DNA of 64,000 bases from Aradus depressus. Lineage: Eukaryota; Arthropoda; Insecta; Hemiptera; Aradidae. Every line of letters starts with the position of its first letter. Within the stretch, counting starts at the first letter, position 1. Positions 54,960-64,000 of the stretch are shown one piece after another. The notes beneath the pieces were generated by a model. That model searched no databases, was not told where the DNA came from, and worked only from the letters and a program-made list of their open reading frames with translations. The stretch is taken from positions 11,958,001-12,022,000 of the forward strand of contig OY759218.1 in the NCBI GenBank assembly GCA_963662175.1. The letters are read 5' to 3'. Position numbers and translations under genes: made by a program.

Positions 54960-55230
54960 AGTTTTTTTTCTGGTTTAAATGTGCTCTCATAACATAACGT
55001 CTATGTTAATATGATACATTAAATGTTTTTTGTTTGAGCATTATAACATACCCGTCTCCAACGGACACCTCTTGTACAACGGGCACAAATTTCGTCCCCA
55101 TCGATTTCCGTTAAAGAGAAGTTTCACTGTACCATTAAAGCAAAAATAGATAAAATATATTTATATATATATATATATTATTTCCTAAAAGTATTTTCCA
55201 ACTCATTTATATTCCTTTATTCAATAAATA
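54960..55230 (-). mobile_element. Pogo-like element end and flank
   Basis: On the minus strand it reads TA + CAGTGAAACTTCTCTTTAAC, CGTTGGAGACGGGTATGTT and so on, a pogo/mariner-like end beginning at a TA (55130-55131). It is an inverted homologue of 59490-59770, and the homology continues outside the TA on both sides. A related internal segment (ACCCCCTGTATAACGGACAC) lies at 55583-55602. Confidence 0.6.
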
Positions 55231-55767
55231 TCGTCTCTGAAATTCTATTTTCTAACTTGTAACTCTAAAAACAAAATTTGACATAATAAGAGACATTTTT
55301 TGAGCTACTTCTACGACATTTTAAAATTATAAGTTCATATGAAATGGCTATCATGTTAAATATTATTATGAAATAGCATATTCATAATTATGATGTTATA
55401 AATGGAGTAGGTATTATTTCAATGTTGAAGATTTTTCAGAATTTTTCTTGTCTTGACACATTATAATTAAAAAACTAAAATACCTGGAACTTTTAGGAGG
55501 ACAGAAATGTTTAGAGAGATTAATTATCTTTCACATGAGCTCAGAAACGTCGAGTTTCATAAGTTTTTGAAGGACCCAACGGACCCCCTGTATAACGGAC
55601 ACTTAATGTACAACCCGTACTTTTTAGTAATTATTTGTACATTCTCAAGCTTTGTCAATAATCTAATAAATGATACTTAATATTTTTTACAGAGTGTGAA
55701 ACACTTGATAAAAAATTAAGAAAATGTTTTTTAAAAATATTGTCAATTTTACAAAATATATATATAA
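55231..55767. other. AT-rich sequence with a pogo-like internal segment
   Basis: Apart from the CTGTATAACGGACACTTAAT segment near 55588, I see no gene or repeat. Confidence 0.4.
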
Positions 55768-56228
55768 TATGGGAGTACTTTCAGTATTGCTACCATCTTC
55801 AGCCACGACTTAACAAATACTAAATGGAAGTTTAACAAGTTTACAATCCAAACTTCCCCTTTTCCAGTTCGTCTGATTAGACCAATCTCAAATATTCACC
55901 CCTTTTATCGCCAATCAAATAATCCTCCAATATTATTGTATTTTTATTCATATATTTATTATTGTCATCTTTGATTTATTTCATATATGCATATACATTT
56001 GTATTTTAATCAGCACATATTATTTCATCATTTTTCTTTTATTACTACGATTTCGATTTGAGACTACATTTTATTTTTAATTATTTTAAGACTCTACTGT
56101 ACAGGAGGTAAAAACGCCTTAAAAAAAGGGTACCGTTTGGATAGTAAACTTGTTGAACTTCCATTTGGTATTTGTTAAGTCATGGATGAAGATGTTTGCA
56201 ATACCGAAAGTACTCCCATATTTTGTGA
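55768..56228. mobile_element. Family G inverted-arm element
   Basis: The left arm ATATGGGAGTACTTTCAGTA ... AAATACTAAATGGAAGTTTA ... CAATCCAAAC (55768-55855) is mirrored by the right arm (about 56137-56228; GTTTGGATAGTAAACTTGTT ... CCGAAAGTACTCCCATATTT). The loop is about 280 bp. The right arm plus flank matches 2030-2250. Confidence 0.75.
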
Positions 56229-56525
56229 AACAGACAATATTTTAGAAAACATCCGTTTTTCTTATTTTTAATCTAATATATAATAATATTTTTGATTTTT
56301 GAATAAGAATACATTATTTGGATTGTTTAGTATCCAATAAAAGGGGAACATTAATATAATGTAATATATTAATATAATTCTGTCATAAAATTCACTCATT
56401 TATTCAATTTCAAATTATTTTCCAACATTTTAGGTCTTGGAAAACTTTTTAATGTAACATAAAAATTAAAAAATGGTCCCCTTTTAGATACTAAAACCAA
56501 AAAAAAAAAAAAAAAATTCATTCTT
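56229..56525. other. Unassigned AT-rich sequence
   Basis: Poly-A tract 56499-56516. No gene is seen. Confidence 0.4.
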
Positions 56526-56847
56526 CACGGAGAAAACTATATTTTTGCAGCAAGAAGATATCTCGTACAGAATTAATTAAAAAACATTCCTCATATTTTG
56601 AATAGCTTGGGTAGTAAAACTCTATTCTCATCGAGAGAATCACCTGGTGATGCCTACTGTACCCTATCACCTACTGGTGTCTACTATACCCATTCACCGA
56701 CTGGTGTCCACTATTCCCCATCACCTACTGGTGTCTACTATTCCCTATCACCGACACAAAATACAGAATACAATTTTTTTGCCGCAAGAACATTTTTCCT
56801 TACCACAAGAATATTATTCTTGCCGCAAGAATATATTTTTCTCCGTG
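56526..56847. mobile_element. Family B element with both ends
   Basis: CACGGAGAAAACTATATTTT on the left and GAATATATTTTTCTCCGTG on the right are inverted repeats. Inside are CGCAAGAACATTTTTCCTTA and four minisatellite units (CACCTACTGGTGTCTACTAT type) on this strand. The orientation is opposite to the copies at 15912 and 43604. No target duplication longer than TT is apparent. Confidence 0.85.
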
Positions 56848-57354
56848 TTATTAAAAAAACAAAAATGTTACTATTATAAATATTGGATTGTTGACAAAGC
56901 TTGAGAATCAACAAATCTTGAATTATCAGATATAATCCATTGTTAACTACTTATATTTTTTATCTATACTTGGAGTTGACCTTCGAGTGGCTGACTTTCT
57001 AGATGGGTTTGGCGGCTTTTCGACCCTCAACTGCCGTCAGGTCTCACTTCTTTTCCTCCGCATAGTCCCCGGGTCTATTTCCTTCCAGGAACCATTGATG
57101 AAAACGAATTTAATGTTTTTTCTTGTTTTGTTTAATTTATTTATATGTTGAATAAATGGTTTGTGTATAAGTTCTGGTCGTAAAGAAGTGATCGTGATGT
57201 TGAATGATTAAATGAATAAATTAAATTTGAGGAAAAATTGAGAAAATGTAATAACTAACGAATAAATTGTATTTTCTTTACTTTTTCTTTTAATTTATTT
57301 ATCACTTTTATTTATCACTTTTAGACTTTATATGTCAACAATTATAGGCGGCGG
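56848..57354. other. Unassigned
   Basis: 57210-57310 shares AATAAATTAAATTTGAGGAA / AAAATTGAGAAAATGTAA with 23003-23045, an anonymous short repeat. No gene is seen. Confidence 0.4.
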
Positions 57355-57625
57355 TGATAGAGCTTATGGGAGAATTTTATCAGTATTGACGTCCGCCATT
57401 TTGAATATTGCCAGTATTTGTCCTGTCTTTGGGTTACCAAACTACAATTATATGTCAAATTTGATCTTTCCAGAAAGAAAGGTCAAGACTCTAGAGCACA
57501 TGGGACACTTTTATCACTATTGGCGGTCGCCATTTTGAAAAATGCCAGTATTTGTACTGCATTGGGCTATAAAACTACAATTATATGTCAAATTTGACCT
57601 TACCTGGATTTTGATATCTTTAATT
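57355..57625. repeat. Two-copy tandem duplication of about 136 bp
   Basis: CGCCATTTTGAATATTGCCA ... CAATTATATGTCAAATTTGA recurs as CGCCATTTTGAAAAATGCCA ... CAATTATATGTCAAATTTGA with similar spacing. The short frame over the first copy has no domain. Confidence 0.75.
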
Positions 57626-57689
57626 GGTTATCCCGATGATTTTTGAAGTTTACGGGATTTTTGCGCATATTTCCGCTTTCAATAATGAA

Positions 57690-57802
57690 AGTTAGTTAGT
57701 TATTGCGATTCATTCTCGAGCCTTAACTACGAGATGACATGATCCGACTCTACTGTGCGAGTTCTGAATTTTGCCTATCCAGGTTTATCCACTTAGTAGT
57801 TT
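57690..57802 (-). mobile_element. SINE 3' fragment
   Basis: TAGTTATTGCGATTCATTCT, CTTAACTACGAGATGACATG, CGACTCTACTGTGCGAGTTC, ATTTTGCCTATCC. Confidence 0.75.
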
Positions 57803-57824
57803 TGACCTCGCTATGCTGAGTATG

Positions 57825-57960
57825 TATTGACACAAAATTCCATATGTAAATTCAAAATCCTATAAGGCGACAACTATTAATTTGCAGCGGAATCAACAAC
57901 ATTAAATTTAGAATTGTTGACCAATTACAGAGTTCCTCTATACATCTTATAGAAACAAGA
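57825..57960 (-). mobile_element. Family A fragment
   Basis: TATGTATTGACACAAAATTC, CAAAATCCTATAAGGCGACA, TTAATTTGCAGCGGAATC, then a scrap of terminal repeat (TTGACCAATTACAGAGTTCC). Confidence 0.6.
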
Positions 57961-58429
57961 AAAGAGGTTTCGTTCATCAATATCGTCATGCCCCTGACTA
58001 GATTCTAGAATATATAAATAATTTCTTGTTGCCTCTATATACCAAGCTCATATTCGTTATAAGGGTTTCATTTAATGTCTTCGAATCATGGAACTCTCCC
58101 CACCTCTTCTACCGTCACAATACCTCCTGAAAAATCAAAAAACTCCTCTTCGACATCGATCTGTGGTAATATCGGCCTGAAGAAAAGATGTCGAGGGAGC
58201 TTAGGGAAGCGATATTGCAATCTCGTAATGCAGGGTTGAAACCAATGCTTCTATAGCCCTTCGAGGGAGGACGATCACCCCGCTCTTAAGCGGGGGTAAA
58301 ATAATTAGTTTCAGTGTAACAGAATTTTTATATAAAAATATATAGGTAAGGTTCCATTTTCAAGATGAAATTATGAGCCACTAGATAAAGATAAAAAGTA
58401 ATAATTTTAAAGCTCTCAGGCCCAAGAAC
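57961..58429. other. Unassigned
   Basis: 58080-58320 is GC-richer, with no recognised coding frame or repeat. Confidence 0.4.
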
Positions 58430-59200
58430 AAAAAAAATTCATAATAAAATCGTCGATGAATCACCGGCAACGTACTTCCCCAGTACGAATTGATCAATTA
58501 AGTTTTCTCCCTCCAAAACCAATGGACAGTTTGGGCTAATAATTAATAGTTGACTTTTTTTATTTTTATTTACAAATAGCTATTTACAACTGTATACAAA
58601 TAAATACAACAAGCAAATGTGCCAAGAAAGAGGTAATGGCAATGTCAAAATGTCATGAGGGGAGAAATCACCCAGTGGTGGCACTCCCTAGTCACTGTTT
58701 TTCTCTGATTTTCAACTAATCACTGTCACTGCTGCTACTAAAGAGGTCTCTAGGCCATTGACGCTTAAGCTGTCGTTTAGAAGTATGGCAGAATGGAGGG
58801 CACGGACTAGAGGATTATTGTGCGAACTAAGAAGGGAAAATAATTTTTTATATTTGGATTTAGCGACTTCAATGATGAAAGGTACGTTAAGGTCAGTGTG
58901 GAGGGTTTTGTTGGAGACGTAGTAAGGAGCATTGGTACGAAGGATTTTGGATTGAAGGGATTGGATGCCCTTGACTTACATAGGAACTTCTGAATCCTCT
59001 AAGTTTTGTGTCGAAATGGGGTTTTTGAGTAGAGCCCCCCTCTGATCCCCCCCCTGGTGTCACTTATAAAATTTCATGTCCATACATTCATTTTATCAGG
59101 TTATCATATTCACAGAGAGAGACCTTGTTTTCATTTTCGGAATTAGGGGATCGGAAAAACATAAAATTCAGTTGAAAACTAACTTCTGGGGAAGTAAAAA
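58430..59200 (+). mobile_element. Family A copy split by a Jockey-like insertion
   Basis: The left part 58445-58557 (AATCGTCGATGAATCACCGG, GTACTTCCCCAGTACGAATT, AATTAATAGTTGACTT) resumes at 58969 (CTTGACTTACATAGGAACTT, CTGAATCCTCTAAGTTTTGT). It runs to the right terminal repeat (GGGGATCGGAAAAACATAAA, CTTCTGGGGAAGTAAAA). Confidence 0.85.
58556..58968 (-). mobile_element. Jockey-like LINE 3' end inserted in family A
   Basis: On the minus strand it carries the ORF end (matching KILRTIANAPYYVSNKTL-HTDLNVPFI of the 62-kb copy), the 3' UTR and an A-rich tail (T-run 58557-58572). The flanking repeat TTGACTT marks the target duplication. The 5' truncation is at 58968. Confidence 0.87.
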
Positions 59201-59489
59201 AGAAATGGTTAAACATATAAATCAATTTTATAACAAAGAAAAATATATTTGTCAATTTATTCGCGAAGCAATATGATCTTAAAGGTTAATATGGATAATT
59301 AACGAGATGTTAAGGTTAAGCTAACGCAGGCAGGATTAGAGAAACTGTAAGGATTCTGAAGAACGACGGGGGGAAGCCATCTCGTCCATGTATGTGCTTA
59401 TGAATTCAGTTTGAAAAGTGCAATTGCAGTATGCACAAATGTTCAAAATATATTTATTCCCTTTTCTTTATTCAGATATGGGGTTTACC
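59201..59489. other. Unassigned
   Basis: No gene or repeat is recognised. Confidence 0.4.
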
Positions 59490-59770
59490 TTTTTACCTTC
59501 TTTCTATTGAATAAAGGAATATAAATGTAGTTGGAAAATATTTTTAGGAAATATTATATATATTTTTACGAATAAATTGTATTGCCTTTATTTTTGTTTT
59601 ACATTGTACAGTGAAACTTCTGTATAACAGACATAGGTGGAGGCGAAATTAGTGTCCGTTGGGGAGGTGCATATTACAGAAATACTCAGGTAAAAAGCAT
59701 TTAATGTAAACACATGCACGTAGACATTGTGTTATGAGATCACTTTTATACCAGAAAAATACATTACTGT
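59490..59770 (+). mobile_element. Pogo-like element end and flank
   Basis: TA at 59607-59608 precedes CAGTGAAACTTCTGTATAAC, then CGAAATTAGTGTCCGTTGGG. It is an inverted homologue of 54960-55230, including ATTGAATAAAGGAATATAAA outside the terminus. A possible far end is ACATTACTGTA (59763-59773). Confidence 0.6.
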
Positions 59771-59909
59771 ATAGTACTTACAAAAAAAAAAATGTAGGTA
59801 TCCAGAAAAATGCAAAAACCTGAAAAAATGAAAATGAATATACTTAATCTTAAATTTGACTGGGTCGTAATAGATAAGCTCTTGATGGACTTTGGTTTCA
59901 GAGGCGACA

Positions 59910-60330
59910 TAACACGAAGTATTAGGGAAGTGATGTAATCGATCGGAAATTCTATGCGGTGTTGTCAGGGAAATTTCATGTTTTCTGATCAAAAAAAGGA
60001 AAAAAATAATTTCTGTGTGCGTGTCTATAACTCCCCATAGATTGAATGTATCAACACGAAATTTTATATGTGTATTCAGAACTCTAAGGGCGACACCTAT
60101 TGATTTTCCGCCGAATCGGCTCAAGGGAAAGGGGGGTTAGGGGAGGCTTAAACAAAAACTTTAATAATTGCCGTTGTAATGAATGTAACGACATGAGTAT
60201 TCAGAAGCCGCAATGTAAGTCAAATATTGAGTTTTAGCCCAAACGGTCGATTGACTTTGGAGGGAGAGTGGAAACGTGATCGATTAATTCGTGCTGGGGA
60301 AGTGCACACGACTGAGTTTTCAGGGATAGG
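59910..60330 (-). mobile_element. Family A copy
   Basis: GAAGTATTAGGGAAGTGATG, ATCGATCGGAAATTCTATGC, GAAATTTCATGTTTTCTGAT, TAACTCCCCATAGATTGAAT, CACCTATTGATTTTCCGCCG, ATTGACTTTGGAGGGAGAGT, TTCGTGCTGGGGAAGTGCAC. The 130-codon minus frame across it is repeat sequence. Confidence 0.82.
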
Positions 60331-60489
60331 GATCATTTTCTCCAAATTTTTTAGACGTTTGGAGTCATCTCATTTTCTCAGAACTAATTTGAAGAAAGTG
60401 AACTTTAAAATATTTTTTTTTATTTGAACTTAAACTTTTCTGTCAGCAATGGAAGGCTTTAACAATCTCGCGGGACCCTATTTCCTTGT

Positions 60490-60561
60490 CGACGAAAGAG
60501 CGCTCTGGTAGGCGATAGGACCTCGTAGTTAAAGCCCGGGCATGAATCACAATAACTAACT
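60490..60561 (+). mobile_element. SINE 3' fragment
   Basis: AAAGAGCGCTCTGGTAGGCG, ACCTCGTAGTTAAAGCCCGG, CACAATAACTAAC. Confidence 0.85.
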
Positions 60562-60945
60562 TGTGGACAAGCAGACAGGCGTTATAAAGGTTTTGTTTTC
60601 TTCTGCTTGAAGAACCCTAAAAATAAATAATGTTAAAAAATATATTTTAAAATGATATAAGGAGAAGGCTGGTCTGAGGGGGAGGGGGAGAAAAGGCGGG
60701 ACAAAATGGCGCCGGCGAGTCAATTTATTCATTGAAATGTGTCCCTTGCCTTAGCTGAACATCTATCTCAACCAAGGACCAACACTCCTAAATAGACTAG
60801 AGACTACTCTAATATCTAGTTCTAGTAATAGTGAAACTAATGCTATTTTCAATATATTGAAATTGCTAGTATTTATATTAGCTGCAATACTTGGCGTTGC
60901 TCGGGCTATCCACAAAACTATAGACGAGTCCAATACATAATAATA
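60562..60945. other. Unassigned
   Basis: A purine-rich patch (60660-60720, GAGGGGGAGGGGGAGAAAAG) is notable, but no gene is seen. Confidence 0.4.
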
Positions 60946-61430
60946 GTATTGGTTATTTCCGTTAAACCATAACATGGTAATAGAAAATGTATACATTAGC
61001 TTATAAATTAGATACATAAACAGCTATTAACTCTTAGGGCCACACATATGATTAGTAATAAACTAGTAAAAAATGAAATGAAATTATTAAACTAGAAAAT
61101 AAATTAGTACAAGGATAATAATACTAATAAATACAGTAGATACAGTTTTAATTTAGATTAAATTATAATAAATATTTGTATAATTCTTCCCGAAGTGCCG
61201 TTTTCATGACGAATTTCCCCACGTTCTTACGTCACTTTTCATGATACATTTAAAAAAAAAAAGAAATCAAGGGAAATAAAATAATTTAGTATGTAAGTAT
61301 TAAAAAATAATGATATTAGTAATGAAAATATTGAACAAAAAGTAGATTTGACTTATAGGAGATATCTGAGTAGGAATGATGGCAAGAAATAAAAATGAAA
61401 ACTATTTATATGAAATAATGTTTATTAACA
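60946..61430 (-). mobile_element. Family F copy
   Basis: TATTTCCGTTAAACCATAAC, ATGGTAATAGAAAATGTATA, TACATAAACAGCTATTAACT, then a decayed signature (TTCATGACGAATTTCCCCAC, TACGTCACTTTTCATGATA). Confidence 0.65.
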
Positions 61431-61439
61431 TGTAACACG

Positions 61440-61795
61440 ATTTTACTTCCCTAGTTATACAAAGTATGGGGGAAGTTATGTAATCGGTCAGAAATTCGAT
61501 GTTGAGTTTTCAACGGAATTTCAGATTATCCGACCGACCCCCCCCCCCCCCCCCTCCTATTCTGAAAAGAAAAAAAACAATTGTCTGTGTGTGTGTTGAC
61601 ACCTATTAATTTTCAGTAAATTGGGCAAAGGGAAGAAGGGATTGAGGGGGGGTTAATACAAAAACTTTCGTTGTAATATTTCGTACACGAAATTTTCATA
61701 ATAAGATTTTAATTTTCAGAGAAATCGACCGAAGAGAGGAGGGGATCAGTGTGGGAGCTTGTCTCAAAAACCCTAATAACTGTCGATGCAATTAT
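61440..61795 (-). mobile_element. Family A copy with intact left TIR
   Basis: ACTTCCCTAGTTATACAAAG, GGGGAAGTTATGTAATCGGT, AGAAATTCGATGTTGAGTTT, AACGGAATTTCAGATTATCC, a run of C, then modules CACCTATTAATTTTCAGTAA and AATAACTGTCGATGCAATTA. Confidence 0.82.
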
Positions 61796-62024
61796 TACTT
61801 CGACAGTTATTAGAGTTTAATGTTGAGCCCCCTTCTCTTTGGCCGATTTTCTTAAAAATCATGATGTTCTTATGGGGTTCCGGATACACATATGTCGATA
61901 CATTCTTTCTATCGGGTGTTATATTATTCCGAAACACATACAGATACTGTAGATACGATAAACATACATACAGAGGGCTTATCACAAAAACAATAATGAA
62001 TGTATGGACATAAAATTTTACATT
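61796..62024 (+). mobile_element. Family A fragment, opposite orientation
   Basis: TACTTCGACAGTTATTAGAG, GTTGAGCCCCCTTCTCTTTG, TTCTTATGGGGTTCCGGATA, ATTCTTTCTATCGGGTGTTA. It meets the preceding reverse copy head to head within a module. Confidence 0.7.
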
Positions 62025-62700
62025 TTACCAGCTCATACTATTCGTTATGAACTAAATTTCTGCTAATCGCCTCATACTCGACAAGCGGAATCCTCACAAG
62101 AGACTGAAAAGACAAGAAATGAACAGACGTTATAAACTTCTACTAAGACTACTAGACAAAAGATTCAAATTAACTTTGACAACAAAACGACTTATATACA
62201 ACGCAATACTCAAACCTATGTGGACTTACGGACTTGAACTCTGGGGTTCTGCCAAGGCTTCCAATCTCCAGCGCATCCAATCCCTTCTATCCAAAATCCT
62301 TCGTACAATAGCCAATGCTCCTTACTACGTCTCCAACAAAACCCTTCACACTGACCTTAACGTACCTTTCATCACTGAAGTAGCTAAATCCAAATATAAA
62401 AAAATATTTTCCCTTCTTATTTCCCACAATAATCCTATAGTACAAGACCTCCATTCTGCAATACTTCCCCAACGTCGGCTTAAGCGTCAATGGCCTAGAG
62501 ACCTCCTGAGTAGAAGCAGTGACAGTGACAGTGATTAGCTATAAACGAGAGAAAAACAGTGACTAGGGAGTGTCACCACTGGGTGATTTCTCCCCTCATG
62601 ACATTTTGACATTGCCATTACCTCTTTATTAGCACATTTGCTTGTTGTATATATTTGTATACAGTTGTGAATAGCTATTTGTAAATAAAAAAAAAAATAA
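62025..62700 (+). mobile_element. Jockey-like LINE 3' end with open ORF2 tail
   Basis: The element is 5'-truncated near 62025. It carries an open frame to 62538, a 3' UTR (CATGACATTTTGACATTGCC, CTCTTTATTAGCACATTTGC) and an A-run (62687-62697). It is nearly identical to the minus-strand copies at 16373-16736 and 58556-58968. Confidence 0.9.
62056..62538 (+). pseudogene. Jockey-like reverse transcriptase C-terminus (open)
   Basis: Starting with LDKRNPHKRLKRQEMNRRYK, it continues LTTKRLIYNAILKPMWTYGL, ELWGSAKASNLQRIQSLLSK, APYYVSNKTLHTDLNVPFIT and ends QRRLKRQWPRDLLSRSSDSD-SD. This is the thumb and C-terminal tail of a Jockey-clade ORF2 (K.LYK.ILKP.WTYG..LWG; R.DL..P......I+). The frame is intact to its stop, but the catalytic palm and endonuclease are missing through 5' truncation. 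Confidence 0.9.
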
Positions 62701-62945
62701 TCAACTTCACATAAGAACGACACCTATCAATTTTCAGCGAAATCGATCGAAGGAAAGGGAGGGATCAGAGGAGGGGGCTTCAACTCAAACATCCTAATGA
62801 TTGCCGATTTAATGAATGTTTCTACATAATATTTAGTATGAGGATTAAGAAGCCAAGTATTAATTCTTAGTGGTGGGAGAGCAAAAACTTAGTTGATTAA
62901 TTCATGTTGATGAAGTATTTTACCGGACTTTTTCGATAATAATTA
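62701..62945 (-). mobile_element. Family A fragment
   Basis: AAGAACGACACCTATCAATT, CAGCGAAATCGATCGAAGG, TGATTGCCGATTTAATGAAT, ATTAATTCATGTTGATGAAG. Confidence 0.78.
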
Positions 62946-63414
62946 TAAAAGTGGCATGAATGTCAAAAAATGTACGGGAGGACATTTACACCCCCTTAGT
63001 GGGAGGCCTCCCCGTCTTTTTAATTAAAATTTAAATTCCCCAGGGGAACTTCAACCCCCCCTCCCCCCCAACTTCAAACTTCTATCTCTACCTTTGTTAC
63101 TAAAGTCTGTGCTTTGAGATAATTTAAATTTACTACTTCCGTGACTTTAAACTTGTTTCGTATCCATATCATGTATGAAATTTAGTGAAAATATATTATG
63201 TCAAAGTTGACTTGACTTCATGTAACATGCAAATTTTCATGTAAATGAGTTTGACATCTATGTAAGAAACTTGGGTTCCTTCGATTTCTATCAAGTTTTA
63301 TTTTTTGACGTTTACAACCTTGATTTTGTAAATATGTCTTAAGAATAATAGTAATATTATCAGTTATTATATTGAGGAGTTCCGCAGGGGCATATTTTAT
63401 AGAGGTATTAATAA
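62946..63414. other. Unassigned
   Basis: C-rich patch near 63040-63070; no gene or shared repeat is recognised. Confidence 0.4.
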
Positions 63415-64000
63415 AATAAACATTTGTGAATGACCGGCAATGTACTTCCCCAGAACATTAAGTTGTGTGTGTGTGTCTGTGAACATGAAAACTTCCTATA
63501 GAATGAATGTATCGACACGAATATTCCGATATTAGAACCCTCTAAGGATGCCATCTATTGATTTTTAGGCCAAATCGGCCAAAGGGAAGGCGGGATTAGG
63601 GGGGAGGCTCAACGAAATTTCCTATGTGAATTCAAAGCCCTACAATCACGACACCTATTACTTTTCAGCTGAATCAGTTAGGGAGGGGGCTCAACACAAA
63701 AATCCCAATAACTGCCGATGTAATGAATGTATCAACATGAAATTATATATTTAAAAAACCAAAAACCCCATAAGGATGGTACCCATTAATTTTCCTTGAA
63801 ATCGGCCGAAGGGAGGGGGATGGCCAGAGAAGAGGGTCTCGACTCAAATTACCTAATAACTGCCTACGAAATGTATGTCAAATATTGAGTTTTAGCCCAA
63901 AGAGTCGATTATTTTTGAAGCAAGATACTAAACAAAATTGATTAATTCTTGCTGGGGAAGTACACAACCGGTGATTCACCTACTTCTTTTTTTTCTTCAC
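63415..64000 (-). mobile_element. Family A copy, four modules, runs off the window
   Basis: A short scrap (GACCGGCAATGTACTTCCCC) is followed by GTGTGTGTGTCTGTGAACAT, ATAGAATGAATGTATCGACA, and modules with GCCATCTATTGATTTTTAGG, CACCTATTACTTTTCAGCTG and GGTACCCATTAATTTTCCTT. It ends TTCTTGCTGGGGAAGTACAC and ACCGGTGATTCACC. Confidence 0.82.

Noticed and set aside
59732..60124. A 130-residue minus-strand gene
   Set aside because: It is composed of family A modules and AT-rich flank, with the same peptide fragments wherever family A occurs in this phase.
48180..64000. Further T-box exons
   Set aside because: I looked for the conserved continuation (the RMFP start and later T-box motifs) in all frames and saw none, so no further exon is annotated.

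Overview
This is a eukaryotic, AT-rich, repeat-dominated window, almost certainly from an arthropod and probably an insect. The evidence is a T-box exon with an arthropod optomotor-blind-like N-terminus, a tRNA-derived SINE, hAT, PIF/Harbinger and pogo-type DNA elements, Jockey-like and other LINE fragments, and Penelope-like pieces. I cannot name the species. I see no operons, ribosome binding sites or CRISPR arrays.

The only host gene I can support is on the + strand. Positions 47842-48179 are the first coding exon of a Tbx2/3-class T-box factor (optomotor-blind/bifid in insects). It ends in a strong phase-2 splice donor (AG|GTAAGA). The exon carries the conserved N-terminus and the first ~30 residues of the T-box. 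No second exon is visible downstream, so 48180-64000 is read as intron 1, longer than 15.8 kb. Upstream lies a GC-richer promoter-like stretch with TATA-like and CCAAT boxes and a G-run tract. Upstream of that is a degenerate array (about 44085-47660) in which the ~0.5 kb just 5' of the gene is repeated about four times.

Most of the rest is layers of mobile DNA. The commonest component, called family A here, is a long-TIR element. It begins and ends with CTTCCCCAG/CTGGGGAAG, has ~110-bp terminal inverted repeats and carries internal ~130-bp modules. About 30 complete or partial copies lie in both orientations. Other families are B (CACGGAGAAAA termini, internal ~27-bp minisatellite), C (foldback, pyrimidine-rich arms), D (GATGTGTAAACATC termini), E and F (Penelope-like, with hammerhead-ribozyme-like cores) and G (inverted-arm repeat). 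A tRNA-derived SINE occurs in about ten copies. Three hAT elements have convincing 8-bp target duplications. Several insertions are nested: hAT in A twice, Jockey in A, E in D, and E in a hAT gene remnant.

By region: 0-5 kb is a palindrome, a hAT element, an endonuclease remnant and a complete family A copy. 5.6-8.0 kb is a 169-bp satellite with higher-order structure. 8.5-9.4 kb is a PIF/Harbinger remnant. 9.7-19.6 kb holds SINEs, a hAT MITE and several LINE pieces. 20-34.5 kb is nested A/D/E/hAT/LINE copies and a pogo-type element. 34.5-44 kb holds a Jockey remnant, a Harbinger MITE, SINEs and families A-D. 44-48.2 kb is the T-box upstream array and exon 1. 48.2-51.2 kb is intronic sequence unusually free of recognisable repeats. 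51-64 kb is repeats again, ending with a Jockey 3' end and family A.
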